DNA of 64,000 nt from Melampsora larici-populina 98AG31. Lineage: Eukaryota; Basidiomycota; Pucciniomycetes; Pucciniales; Melampsoraceae. Position 1 is the first letter of the stretch, and the number at the start of each line of letters is the position of its first letter. The position numbers were made by a program, and so were the translations under genes. The notes under the pieces are model-generated. The model was not told the origin of the DNA, did no database searches, and was given only the letters and a program-made list of their open reading frames with translations. This document shows positions 20,032 to 31,603 of this stretch, one piece after another. Location: positions 3,217,818 to 3,281,817 of the forward strand of contig NW_006768765.1 of assembly GCF_000204055.1 (NCBI RefSeq), in the 5' to 3' direction.

Positions 20032-21793
20032 TAGGTTGGCTATGTAGGTCAAGAGATTTTGAAGCTTTTACTGTAAAAAAGAAATGCAGATTTCATAAAT
20101 TCTTACTTAAATTTTATGGAATTGGGATTTCTTTAACAGTCTCCCAAATTTTCATGAGCAGCACATTTATTCCTGGTTAAATGTAGGACCAGCCATGCAT
20201 CTTGAGTGTGTGCTGCAGACGTCCACGCGCACTGGCAACCAGGGGACAGCCCAAACAGGGGTGCCAAAGGAAGTATACTATCTCAGACAATCCCAATGTC
20301 CTTCCGCTCAAAAGTGTCTTTGTAGTCTATGACACATCACTTGTACTTCATCTGTTCCCTCATGAAACAATCTTCATTGGACACTTAGAAATAGACACAT
20401 AAACCTTTAGCTGCTCCTTCATCAATGATTGTTGTTGACTGCTGCTGTTACTGAGCATCTTGTTTAACAACACAGTGTTTTTTTGGTACTCTACCATAGA
20501 AATTGTTCGTGGTTTTTAAAGAAAAGACCATAAAAATCTTGGCCCAAGCCCCCTTATTACTCATAAACCACAATCAAGGCCTATGCGCACTTTTGCCTTG
20601 GTCATGCACCCAGTGATTGGAAAAGTACTGGTAAGAGAATGCAAAGTTGTTATTGCATCCACTATCACTTCAAGTTGGCAGGGGAAAATGATTGGAAGTA
20701 ATCAGTCATAAAATGCTTGATCAGTGCACCCAAGCCATAGCACCCACACTACATATGTGCAGCAGTATGAGTAAATTTGGAGCTATCATGTACAAGTGCT
20801 TTTGGAAAAGATACAACACATCAGTCGGGGCCGGCAGAGTAAATGTGTCATATCTTTTCCTGGTGCACTTGTACATACAGGGCTGCTCAGCTATTGGCTC
20901 ATCTCAATAAGTGAACCTTATGTGATACCTTCTGTATTTTTTTCAGCTTGACAAAAGCATTTTAGAAATTGATTACATACACTGGCTCATAGTTTGGTGT
21001 GATTCCATCAACTAAACTTCATGTAACACCCTTTTAGTTACTGCCAAATGGATTCCAGAATATTGCCTGGGTAACTATGGAGGTATATGTAGTCAATTTT
21101 TGGGAGGATTTTGTCAATCTGGAAAGAGTTCCATGACATATCACATATGATGCACTTATTCAGATGAGCTGAGAGCTGAGAAGACCTGTATGTACATGAT
21201 ATGTAGCTAACAATCTACTCAGCTTGTTGCACATATGTAATGTGAGCCTTGTGGCTCAGTTGCGCAGTGATACATCATTTATGACCAATTCAATTCCGAC
21301 CATGTTCCCCTGCCCACTTGAAGGCAAATTGTTTGAGGTTTACCGTGTATCAAGCCCACTTGCTTCCAAAAGTGAAACAGTCAAGGACAGGTCTTTGACT
21401 CTGTGCTGTAAAATTTACGTAAACCCATGCTACAGTGTGAAAAAAGTTTACGCAAAAAATTGTAAAAAAAACTCAAACTTGATGCCCCTACATAAAATAC
21501 ACAAAGACCAATTGGACTCAAACTTGGTAGTAAACCTTTGACTTTTTGATAAATCTTGGTTTGACTCTACAATTTCCAACAGCAACATTGCTTGCAAAAA
21601 ATATGATGTACTTGATGAGGCCAAACTATTTTTAAAATTGGCAGTTTATCTAAGTTTATTTCTGTATACTAAGTTGTATATATATATACATATATATGTG
21701 AAGGAAAGTTCTGGCAAGTTACATCCATAGTTGAACCAAGAACACAGAAAGGAAATTTACCTTCAGTTCAAAGTTATCAAATTCATGAGCTTA
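20032..21793. other. Gene-free stretch with one hairpin and an AT microsatellite
   Basis: Inverted arms at about 20787-20820 and 20844-20877 (CATGTACAAGTGC and complement) form a hairpin. A TATATA/CATATA microsatellite is at about 21676-21698. No coding evidence. Confidence 0.4.
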
Positions 21794-22992
21794 ACTAAGC
21801 CCCTCTTCTGACACGGCAACATCTGCTCTTGAAGAGGAGCTTATGACTAAAATGTTGGGTTTGACTTGAGCATATCAGCCTGAGCCCGGGAACCAACACC
21901 CCAAACCCTACGGGGTGCGGGTTTGGTCAGGCTTTTTGGGGCCTCAAAACATTGGGGGGCCCTTAGGGTTTGGGGGCGGGGGGCATATTCCTCAAACCCC
22001 CAATCTTATCCACGGGGACCCCAGGCTTCCCGCAGGTCCTAGGCAAATGGGATAGGGGTTGGGGGGGCTTCTGAGAGCTGGGTTTTGATTGGTTTGGGGT
22101 AGGGTTTGGGCGCGGGGGGCTTATTGGGTATTGGTTTGGGGGAGAGGGTAGGCCATGTTTTTTGGGTCTCAGGCTGATGAGCACAGCCAGATTTTTAAGC
22201 ACATTTTCTTGAATCCCCAATATGAGGGCTCAAAACATCATGATACTCACCAAAAATTGAGAAGAGCTTCTTCAAGGTCCTCTGTATTGCCTTGTACCAA
22301 TTTTATCACGTCAACTGTCATGGATTGCAAGGAATTTGGACTGCAATATAGCCCTAACTTAACTAAGTCCCTCTTGGACAAGCAAGTAGTCGAGAGAGGG
22401 ACTTATGGCTTATACATGAAATTTGGCGTGTGAGCCAAATCTTTTTGGCTGGGGGCTTTTTCAACCCTGAATAGCTCCGTCCCCTGCAAATAAATATCCT
22501 CTGGAGCTAAGAAAGGCCTTGTGCGCCTGCTCAATCTACACATATTGGGTCTTTTAAATTTATTTCTTGGGTTTCAGAAAGTGCTAGAAACCAGACTTGA
22601 AAAATTGAGTTTTGTGTAACAATCCAGCCTGCCTGGTGTGAGGTTTTGACATGTTGAACAGCTTTTTCAGGTATTGTAATGTTTTTCCCAAACTCTACCC
22701 TCACATTACTCTGCAATAAGTGGGCCAGATAAGGAGTGAGATACATTCAGGTGTGTAGGTTGATCAGCCGCACAGGACTTCTCTTTGGTCCAGAGGATAT
22801 TTATTTGTAGAGGACGGAGATACGGGGGTTTGAAAAAGTCACCAGCCAAACATTTTTGGCTCACATGCCAAAATTTGTGTATAAGCCATAAGTCCCTCTC
22901 TCGACTACTTGCTTGTCCGAGAGGGACTTGGTTAAGTTAGTCATAAGCCCTTCTTTGAGAGTGGACATGACTTTGTTAGAGGGGCTTAGTTG
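21794..22992. mobile_element. Long inverted-repeat element split by an insertion
   Basis: The outer arms (21794-21847, with AACTAAGCCCCTCT; and 22935-22992 inverted) and inner arms (about 22347-22542 against 22750-22935 inverted, about 85% alike over ~190 bp) are contiguous on the right. On the left they are separated by ~500 bp (21848-22346). The simplest reading is one ~700-bp foldback element whose left arm took a later insertion. The inner arms contain CAAGCAAGTAGTCGAGAGAG, with looser relatives at 24560-24700. Confidence 0.55.
21880..22165. other. G-rich tract within the inserted segment
   Basis: Many runs of 4-8 G on the plus strand separated by short spacers, including two TAGGGTTTGGG motifs. 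It stands out from the AT-rich surroundings and could form G-quadruplexes. No coding function is supported. Confidence 0.5.
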
Positions 22993-23764
22993 ATCTTCTC
23001 AAATTCACAGGCATTAATAATTGGTAAATTGGTTATATATCACTCTGAATGTTCGAAAAGTATTTTTAAATAAAACTGTTACTGGGACTTATTGTGGACA
23101 ATGAGATGATCATATTGAAGCCCAATTGGGTAATTTTACAATTCACTTATACAGGGGAAGTTATTCAGGAAGGATGCATCAAATTTCCTTCACTTGATTA
23201 ATTCCATATGATTTCTGAAGAATCAAACAATTTAAGCGATGTATGTTCTCAAGAGCAAAAATGTAAAGACTCTAGAGATCTTCACGCGATGATGGAAATC
23301 ACTCTTGAGGCCTTCAGTCTACCCTGTAGCCCTCATTGATTGAAACACGCTATTCAAATAAATCAAAGACCCCCAGTGATGCTCACGATTGAATAGAGTC
23401 ATGCGCTTGATTTAGATTGCTTTACCAGAGTCTATCATTTATATATGCACACCCTGGCCAATCTTTCTGACTGCGTGTTGTCAATCTATGTACCAGGCGG
23501 GGTGCTTGGTATTGATCTGATTTAGTGTCAAGGATCAATTGGTACAATTTGTCTTAACAGCTTGCTCTTAGACTCGTAGGTTATTTTTTGAATGAGATAG
23601 AATCCGGTTATCATCAACAATCTTGAAGGTTATCCCACTTGTGACTGTTAACAACAACTGATAACTTTTTATCTGTCCAGACTGGATGCCTTGTGGGTCT
23701 TGGAAGACGACTTGTTCCAGATGTGTTGAATCTGAAGTCTCTTTGGTTATCATCCGATCTTTTG
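22993..23764. other. Gene-free stretch
   Basis: AT-rich, no motif or repeat recognised. Confidence 0.35.
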
Positions 23765-24303
23765 AATTACGGTACTCAAAGCAACTATGTACGCGTACAT
23801 AGTTGCCGTACATAGTTTTTTTTTGGCGGGCGAAATACTTCGAATATACTTCTTTTGTTTTTTTCCCCGCCAAAAAAAACTATGTACGCAAACTATGTAC
23901 GCGTACATATGTAGCTTTGAGTACCGCAAATATACAGTGACCGAAATAAAAAAATGCGGAGTGAATCATACGCAAGGCTAAGCGCAGATACGTGATTCAA
24001 GATGGATAGAATTGAAACAAAATTTGACAAGGGATCAAAGAGTAAGAAACGATCAATATGCCTCGCTGAATGACGATTGAACGAGTGTTGAAAACGAGTG
24101 TTGAAAAGGCAAGCTACATATAGAACATCTTTGGATATTTGCGGTACTCAAAGCTACATATGTACGCGTACATAGTTTGCGTACATAGTTTTTTTTGGCG
24201 GGGAAAAAAACAAAAGAAGTATATTCGAAGTATTTCGCCCGCCAAAAAAAAACTATGTACGGCAACTATGTACGCGTACATAGTTGCTTTGAGTACCGTA
24301 ATT
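23765..24303. repeat. Perfect 169-bp inverted repeat pair with a 201-bp spacer
   Basis: 23765-23933 and 24135-24303 are exact reverse complements as read, including all homopolymer lengths. Each copy is itself nearly palindromic at its ends (CGGTACTCAAAGC outward, nested ACTATGTACGCGTACATAGT) around a GGCGGG...CCCGCC core, so each could be a MITE. Alternatively the whole 539 bp is one foldback element. The spacer begins near CAGTGACCGAAATAAAAA, which resembles a Tc1 end. Confidence 0.8.
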
Positions 24304-27300
24304 ATCTGACTTCAAGAATGTGAATTATGTCACAAGGGCTCTAGTGGAGTGTTTCGCAATGGTGAAGCAACAGAGGCAACTATCACAGATCTGACGATTG
24401 CAATTTTGAGCGTAATCTGCCTAGGCGACAAGGTCTAATCTTATATCCGGTTTATGATCTGCCAAAGATTATGAGGATCAAAGGCTGAGGCAACCCTCAG
24501 CGTGATCGAATTTTGTAGCTTGTGCGTTTCGTAATCGCCCAAAAGCTACTTCGACTTCGCGTGAAACTTTAACAAAGTTCCTCTTCTCGACTGCTCATGA
24601 TAGACTTAACGAAGTCCCTCTTCTCGCCTACTCGTGACAAAAGTGCCGACTACCTCGTCTCGACTAGTCGTGAGGCGAGAGAGGCTCTTTGCAAAGTTCG
24701 ACTTCGCTTCTTCGCATATATAAGGCGTTTCATTGGGTTATATCACCAACAGATCAAGACTGCAATATCTCGTTGGCCTTAATTAAGAGTCTTAATTGTA
24801 CCTGGCGAAAGGACGTTTTAGAGGGCCAAATAAGCGAGAGACGGCTGTTGACCTCTCATCACATCAAGTCACACCTCTTTTGTTATCTTGCTTCGTATTC
24901 GAATGATTCTACACTACATTTCCCCATCTCTCTGCTCCTTCGCTTCGATCTTTGTCTGGGTGCCATGAGCATGAGCATGAGAACGGATGTGGCGAAGTAG
25001 TATCCCGCTTACAAAAAGATGCCCGATGACACGTTGATCTCGCCACTCTCACATCAGTAGTCTTTCCCTTGAGCTATGTATGCGGATGCCGATTACACAC
25101 AGCTCGCTCGATTTACTCCGAGAGGGGATTTTTTGAAGTTTACCGTGGTATCATGTCATCATATGGATTCAGATAAGGCCATCGTCATCTTTCACAGAAA
25201 GACGTGGTGAGATTTGCTCTTAAGGAGTTGAATATTTTCCACGGATTCGTATTCGCCACGACTCTCTGTCGTCTAATTTTTCATAGAAATGCTTGGCTTG
25301 TCGGTAAAAAGAACTCTTTCCTAGCAAGAGCAGCACCCGCAAGGCAGAGTCGTGTTTTCAAGCCGACGTTGGCCATATGCCGCATCTTTCTACAGCTTAA
25401 CAGTGATCACGCGTAATTTCAAACCTTGCCGTCCGAGGCTTTTCGAATGGTAATTCTGACCAGTAGATCGTGACTGATGAGGACTGTTATGGGAAGTTAA
25501 AGACTTTACATGAGACTCATTCTACTTGTCCCACAATCTCTTCTCGAGCAGTGAAGCCTCAAGCGGCTCTCGTACGTCTGCTTCATAGTGAAAGGCTGGG
25601 TCCGCAGGTTTGGACGTCTCGATCAATCGAAACCTTTTTGACTCCTCAAACGTGCAACTCGCTTGAACTTGATAGAAGAGTACATCGAGGTATCCCTCGT
25701 AGTATAACAAAAAAAAGCTGAACAGATATTCATTGATCTCGCTACATAGAATGAGTGATGTTAAACCAATGAACCCTCAAAACACCGGTAAAGCCGGACT
25801 TATGGAAGGGGAGTACGCATGTTAGCCTTTAAATCATCCCCCGTAATACAATCCGAGTTCAATAGCATGCATGTACAACATGGATGTTTCGTAAAAGGCT
25901 TCAATGCGCTCGAGTCAAGACGCAAAGCCGTAGAGATAAGTACATCAGGAGGGATCATGATTATTCCCGGAAGCTCTACGACTTTGAGATTTACCTGCCC
26001 TGAATAAACCGCATTATCGATTACACTTATACGCAGGTCATCTTGAAGACAAGAAGCGGTGGAGAGCGATTTAATATGAATCCTTTGCTCACGCGTCCTT
26101 ATATTTGTCTGGTGGACCTAGTGGGAGTCATCATAGTCCCCGAGGCTGGTATTCAAATACAGAGGGGACTCGAGTATCAGAACGTGAAACTTGCAAGCCT
26201 TTTGCAAGGCTGTGGCAAGATAAATCACTTTAGTAACAGAACTCGCTTCCTTCTGATGAACAGGGACGAAACGAACTGTAATCCATTTTTTTCCAATTAC
26301 ATCGGCCCTCACGGTCACGACTATCAGGTGACAGGAGATGAGTACATCCAACGAATCAGTCAGCCCATCACCTTCAGTAACGGGGCTACTTCTTCTGCAA
26401 TACGATTTCTTGTCCAAATTTCTTGGCTTCAGAAGCTATCGATTGAAGGAGCATAAGCCTTTGCAAAGATTAAGGTGCAATATTCCTCTTGACTGTCTGT
26501 TTCATCTGAAAAGAGAATCCTGAGTTTGGTTACTTATGTTCGTACCCAGATTCAGAGGCTTAGAGGTCTTTTTGCTTTGCGAGTCATTTATCCAAGATGC
26601 GAGTTTCCGATCGTTGATGTTAGCTGACTACTTGACTATCTCCGAGATTTGAGTCATCGAGGTATGGACGGGCGATATAAACAGTCATCAATCACAAAGC
26701 AGGAGACTTATCTAAGAAAGCTAAAATTTCATTCATACCTCGACCCTTATAAGGATTAAGAGGAAGTCTCAAAATGCATGATCAAAGACCCATGAAAAAT
26801 TGATGGATAGCTCGTCAAGCCTGGCATCGAAAACCTTGTAGCAACTTTTCAGGAGTCTTCGCTCAAATTCTCAGGTCTTCGTATTTTTTTGGTGATTCTT
26901 GTGAAGCACTTTGTGACATGGAACGCACGTTGACTGCCTTTTCAGCAAGCTACCACAAGTGAAAATCACGCCCTTTTACTTACATACTATGCTCAATAAG
27001 CAATTTGCAAATAGGAGACGGGGAACGACGACTCAGTCCAGATTCTTATTGAGTGGTACCGCGCTGTCATTAAAGCTAAGCTGGGTGGATATCCATCGAG
27101 CAACTTAAGGTACAAAATGATATCATTATTCTGACCAGATGATTCAGTCAAAGTCTCGAGGACGGGAGCACAGAAAATTATCGCAGAGACCAATGCAGAG
27201 TTCTTTCGTCAGACCCAGTACGAAAGGTGAAGAGGTCTTTCAATTTCTATTCGGTATGACTGCTACAAGTGGAGGGGATAAGAAGACACAGTACTCAAGG

Positions 27301-27736
27301 ACTCAGATCAGGTCACTTAAGCAATCCGCCTCACAAGCTTAATGTCTCCTGCTATTCCAGCCAAGAGAGAACATCCTTTTGATGCTAAGGACTCGATGCA
27401 TCTTGGATTATCCAGTAGATTTGGCTTCGTCAGCCTCCGGAAAAGTCTCCCTCGCCCGATGCCTACGAAGACGAGTGCTGCAATAACCGAAATCCCCCCT
27501 ACCAAGTTGACTATAAATACCGCCTCATCAGTCTACTTTTCCGTTCCTCATCCGCTTCCATCTGTCCTAAAACATTTTGAACATTTATACCTCATTGGCC
27601 ATTTTGAAATCTTAGAACCCATAGATAAATCGTCATAAACTTTTACAAGTCTTATATAACTTCATTCTTCTAGCTACTACTATCTCCATAAAATCTTCGC
27701 TTTTTTAAAGACTCAATAATCATCTAGACCTTCATT
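24304..27736. other. 3.4-kb stretch without a recognised gene
   Basis: Less AT-rich than the neighbouring repeats, with several open frames of 60-137 codons on both strands (for example 26043-26456 plus). None shows a known domain and I could not join them by convincing splice sites. 24560-24700 carries CTTAACGAAGTCCCTCTT-type repeats. This may be degraded genic DNA or an unrecognised gene. Confidence 0.35.
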
Positions 27737-28010
27737 ATGGACAAAAATACTGCCTTTGAAAGAGATCTCAGCGACCATACGTTGGTCAACATAGGTCAAT
27801 CTCCACCTTCCAATTCGCTTTGTTTGTTGAAAGTTTTGATTCAACCTATGAACGTTTGCGCTTTTTTGTTTTATCTTTTTCTTAGGAAAATTTATTCTTG
27901 GGCAAGAAGGTATGTCTCGTTTTTCACAAATTAAATTTAGATCAAGTTCCTTAATGTCTCAATCGGTTTCTTTTTATTTTACTAGACACGTTCTCGAGAC
28001 TTCGGTTTAA
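27737..28010 (+). CDS. Possible small membrane-associated protein
   Basis: The ATG at 27737 opens 57 codons that run into a good donor (GTATGT at 27910). Acceptors at 27985 or 27940 both join in phase to the same TAA (28008-28010), giving 66 or 81 aa. The middle contains a hydrophobic stretch (NVCAFLFYLFL) followed by basic residues. TATA-like TATATAA lies ~85 bp upstream. No family is recognised. It could be chance. Confidence 0.35.
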
Positions 28011-28067
28011 GATTTGTGATAAAGTCTTCGATCCAATTTGGATGTTAAGAGTCTTTCTTGTAACCAG

Positions 28068-28385
28068 TCAGTACTTTCTTGAGTTGAGTTTTCTTTGATT
28101 TTTACTGAACCGTTTTCTGATCAATTCGTCACTTTCCCTTTGCTTTATGGTCGAGTAGTATGCGTAATGATGGTCTACGCCTGCTACGTCTGGATCTCTA
28201 TAAAAACACCCGCGATGATCGAAAGTTTGTTCCCCCGATTCGAAGAGTGTTAAGAGTGGGAAAGGGTCTTTGGTTGAAACTTTGAAAACAAATTTCGTAG
28301 AACAATTGGTGCTCATGAGGTCTTTGTGGTTCTTGAGAAAGCGATAATTTAGAGTGAATAAACCAAAGATTACTTTAGCGCTCAA
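28068..28385 (-). CDS. Possible small protein of unknown function (105 aa)
   Basis: A single open frame from Met at 28385 to a stop at 28068. The mildly hydrophobic N-terminus (MSAKVIFGLFTLNYRFLK) is followed by a charged C-terminus ending in many Lys/Arg. There are no splice sites or known motifs. It is convergent with the small gene candidate at 27737. Low support beyond length. Confidence 0.25.
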   Translation of the reverse strand: MSAKVIFGLFTLNYRFLKNHKDLMSTNCSTKFVFKVSTKDPFPLLTLFESGEQTFDHRGCFYRDPDVAGVDHHYAYYSTIKQRESDELIRKRFSKNQRKLNSRKY

Positions 28386-29558
28386 AGAGAAGAAAGATGT
28401 TGTACAACGTAGCGATATAGTCTATATATTGTTATGTCATAAGGGAATCAAAATGATGGATAGAATACTAGAAAGAATTGACTATGTGTGCCGAGACTAA
28501 GTTGATCAAAATGAACGTCAAGAATGATGTTACAAGTTCACAATAAGGAGCCATTTGGCTCATAATTTGACGGCTTTGAACTTATAGTTTTCAACGTCGA
28601 GGTTAATCCCCAAACCCTTGAGAATAGCCCACTTTCAGGAGACTTGATGAATAGAACCCATGCTGGGGAAGTGGCCCAAGGCTTGCTGAATTGTCTGACA
28701 CTGGAATGAGAGGTATGATCATGATAATTTGATAAGATATGGAAAGTCTGCCTTGGTATGGATAGAGTAGACAACATGAAAAAATGAAGTTCCCCTTAGA
28801 TATCACTAGACCGTAATATAACGATAGCACTTTGAGGTCGTCTTATCAAACTTCTTGCAGCAATCATTCTTGGACCCTATTCTATCATCAACAAGGTATT
28901 TTTAGACAGACTTTGCGTAATGCTTCAATGGAACAAAAAGTAGGAAATATCTAATGTTCTAATCAATGAATCAATCTTGTGGGTTTGTAGGCTCGGTAGA
29001 ATCCTCACGATCCTGAAACCTTATTGCGAGAATCAAAGTGCCATTGTCATGTCATATTGCGCTTATTTCATGGCAGGATGAAAGTGACTGTGTAGGCAGC
29101 ATCCAACAAAAAGGCGGCAGACTGGAATGGAAAGACACTTCATTGGGCTGCATCATACTTGTTGACGCAGTGGATATTGCAACTTAATTTAGGGCTCAAC
29201 TAAAGTCTGCTTTTGTAGATTATCTTTAGACCGCACTGCACTCATCATAATGTAGGATTGAGCAATATCAAGACTGTTCAAGGTTGTACTGACCACCCAT
29301 CAAGTCAAAAGCCAGACTACCGAACTTGCTCATACACCATGTCAGAATAATAACTTGTTTCTTTATAACATGTTGACCCAACTGACCCAATTGACCAAAA
29401 TGAAAATGAACATGGAACATAACCTGAACTAAAGTGATATAGATGATTGAGTTATCATTCTGGTTCACGATCTGACCACGACGCCATACAAATTACCATC
29501 CTCACCGTGAACGCCTGGCAAATAACCTGGTAGCTCGAATATCACGTGATCAATAACT
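28386..29558. other. Intergenic stretch downstream of the F-box-like gene
   Basis: No coding motif or obvious repeat. It probably includes the 3' UTR of the minus-strand gene ending at 29559. Confidence 0.35.
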
Positions 29559-30893
29559 TCATCCTATATCCTCATCATCACCCAAATCCGCATTGAAAAC
29601 GATCTCGATTGCATATCTCTGACACAAGACTTCTAAACCTTCAACCTCTTCACGGAAACTAGACGCATAATCTGTAATCTCCAATTTTTTTAGATCAGGC
29701 CAAAGTTGATCTTCGATTAAACCTTTTAATCCTTGATAATGGGGCGGGAAACCTAGCGAGAGCCATGAAAGACTCTTTGAATTTTCAAAAGCTCTTGAGA
29801 ATCGAATGGCTGAGGTACTTGTGATTTCTAAATTGATTAGTCTAGGTAATTCGAATCGAAAAGAATCATCTGGAAGGAACTCTGAAATCAAAGCGCCAGG
29901 GTCATCAAGGAACATCAGAAATGCAAGTGTCGTCAAGGTCGATTTGAAAAGTCTAAAGAAACCATCTAATACTGATACTGGAACTTCATTACAAGTTGAC
30001 AATGATAATGCCTTTAATGGACTTTTCCAGTCAAGTTGATTCCAACTGACATCCCAACATTCGGTGTCTTGTAAATCTAATGCAACGAGATGGGTATGGG
30101 AAGCGAGATGGATTCCAAGTGGCGATTGGCAAGGTTGTAGGGTGTCCAAAGGCTTCGGACGAGTAGCTTCAACGTACGAACAACCGAAACTTTGAAGTTG
30201 AGGAAGGTTGGATAGAATGTCTACTAAGAAGAGTTCTGTGTAAGGTGGTCGTGGATGAGGAGACGATAGTGAAAGATGAGTAAGTGAAGTAAGTTGAGAA
30301 ATTGGTTTCATAAGTAAGTTTGGGATTCGTTCCTCGGATGATGTCAAAGAGTTCTGAAAATGCTTCGAGTTCGATGTTCCCTTGTTAGTAGATATGAAAG
30401 ACTCTGGATCGAGATCAATCTCAAGATCGGTGAGATGAGGACAAGATTCTAGGATTTTGAGTAAAAGTTCAGATCGTAAGTTAGGATCCCACTGTGAAAT
30501 CCAATACGGATGATTGTAATATCTATTTGCATCCAATCGTTCTTCACCGTCAGGCTCCCGTGGATATGAATTACGCTCTGAGACTCTCCAGCAGATTTTT
30601 CGAACATGATCTGAATGTCTTTTAATAATTTCTTCAAGTGTGGACTTTAATCTATCCACCGTAAAACCATTGAGATCGAGAGTCTGGAAAGGAGATAGAT
30701 CGAACTCATTCCATCGGTTATCAGATCATGAGAATAGCCTGATGACAATACATAGACGACCTACGTTAAAAATATAAGGAGACCCTATTTGATAGAATGA
30801 GCGGTTGACTGAGGCAAGCCAGCGGATATCGCTCAAGGGAAGATCTTTGGGAGTGCAAGAAGGCGTGGTATTGTCAGCACAGTATATAATCAT
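29559..30893 (-). CDS. F-box/LRR-like protein
   Basis: Exons 30893-30765 and 30683-29559 (intron 30684-30764, GTAGGT...CCAG) join in phase to give 417 aa. The N-terminus resembles the second half of an F-box (LPLSDIRWLASVNRSFYQIG), which in ubiquitin-ligase adaptors binds Skp1. The rest is a series of Leu-rich segments (LLKILESCPHLTDLEI, LTSLTHLSLSSP, LPQLQSFGC, LVALDLQDTECWDV, LPRLINLEITS, LKKLEITD) like the substrate-recognition repeats of these proteins. The usual start of the F-box is missing or atypical, so an undetected 5' exon is possible; an AG just before the codons of DLPLSD could be its acceptor. The target is unknown. Confidence 0.7.
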
Positions 30894-31603
30894 ACATCAA
30901 GAAGAAAATTGGAGCAGAAACACACAAACCAATGATGTTCAAATTGGTTAATGAATGAACGATAGAATGGTGAATTAAGCTATTCTACTGACTGTGGCTT
31001 GTGTTTTGGAAGACTGGAAAAGGTCTATCATCATACTGGTGTTGAAAGGTATCGGTATTTTGCCGAGTTGGAGGAAGATGATGAACCCAGTAAGTAATCA
31101 TTTCTATGAGTTCGATCGGCATAGATAGCATATTGGCATGCTGGTATGAAGATGTCATTGAGGTTGAAGTGATTGAAGCAGTGACGTTAAAAACTTGTTT
31201 GGTATGTAGATGGAGAGGAAAGCCTCGATTTCATGGGTTCATGATTTGCACTGTTTAAATTGTAGTATGGGGTTTGGCAAGTCAAAGAGCATATGTACCG
31301 AGTCACGACATTAAATTCAGATACTCATCATTTTGTATCAGACTGAGACTGACTCTTGAGACCCCTGATGCTGATGATAACTTGATTTCTTAAAACTTCA
31401 CTTCCCCAACGTCAAGCTTTCAAGTTTCATCCAATCCAATTGGTGCTCTTAACAGGGGCCGCTCTCTTTGAGTCTGGCCTCTTTTCAAATTCATCTTGCC
31501 AAATGATACAATTTGACTTTCGACCTCAACAATTCACTCGCAAACCAAACTTATTTAAAACTGGGAATCTCAGATTCAAAAGACCAACCGAACAAACCTC
31601 AAC
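30894..31603. promoter_or_regulatory. Divergent intergenic region between F-box and exonuclease genes
   Basis: About 710 bp between the two start codons, on opposite strands, presumably holding both promoters. No specific element could be identified with confidence. Confidence 0.35.

Noticed and set aside
26043..26456. 137-codon plus-strand open frame
   Set aside because: No known motif, and a comparable minus-strand frame overlaps it. Length alone does not support a gene.
27317..27505. Minus-strand hydrophobic open frame
   Set aside because: It has one membrane-like segment, but no ATG start, no splice context and an upstream stop. Not distinguishable from chance.
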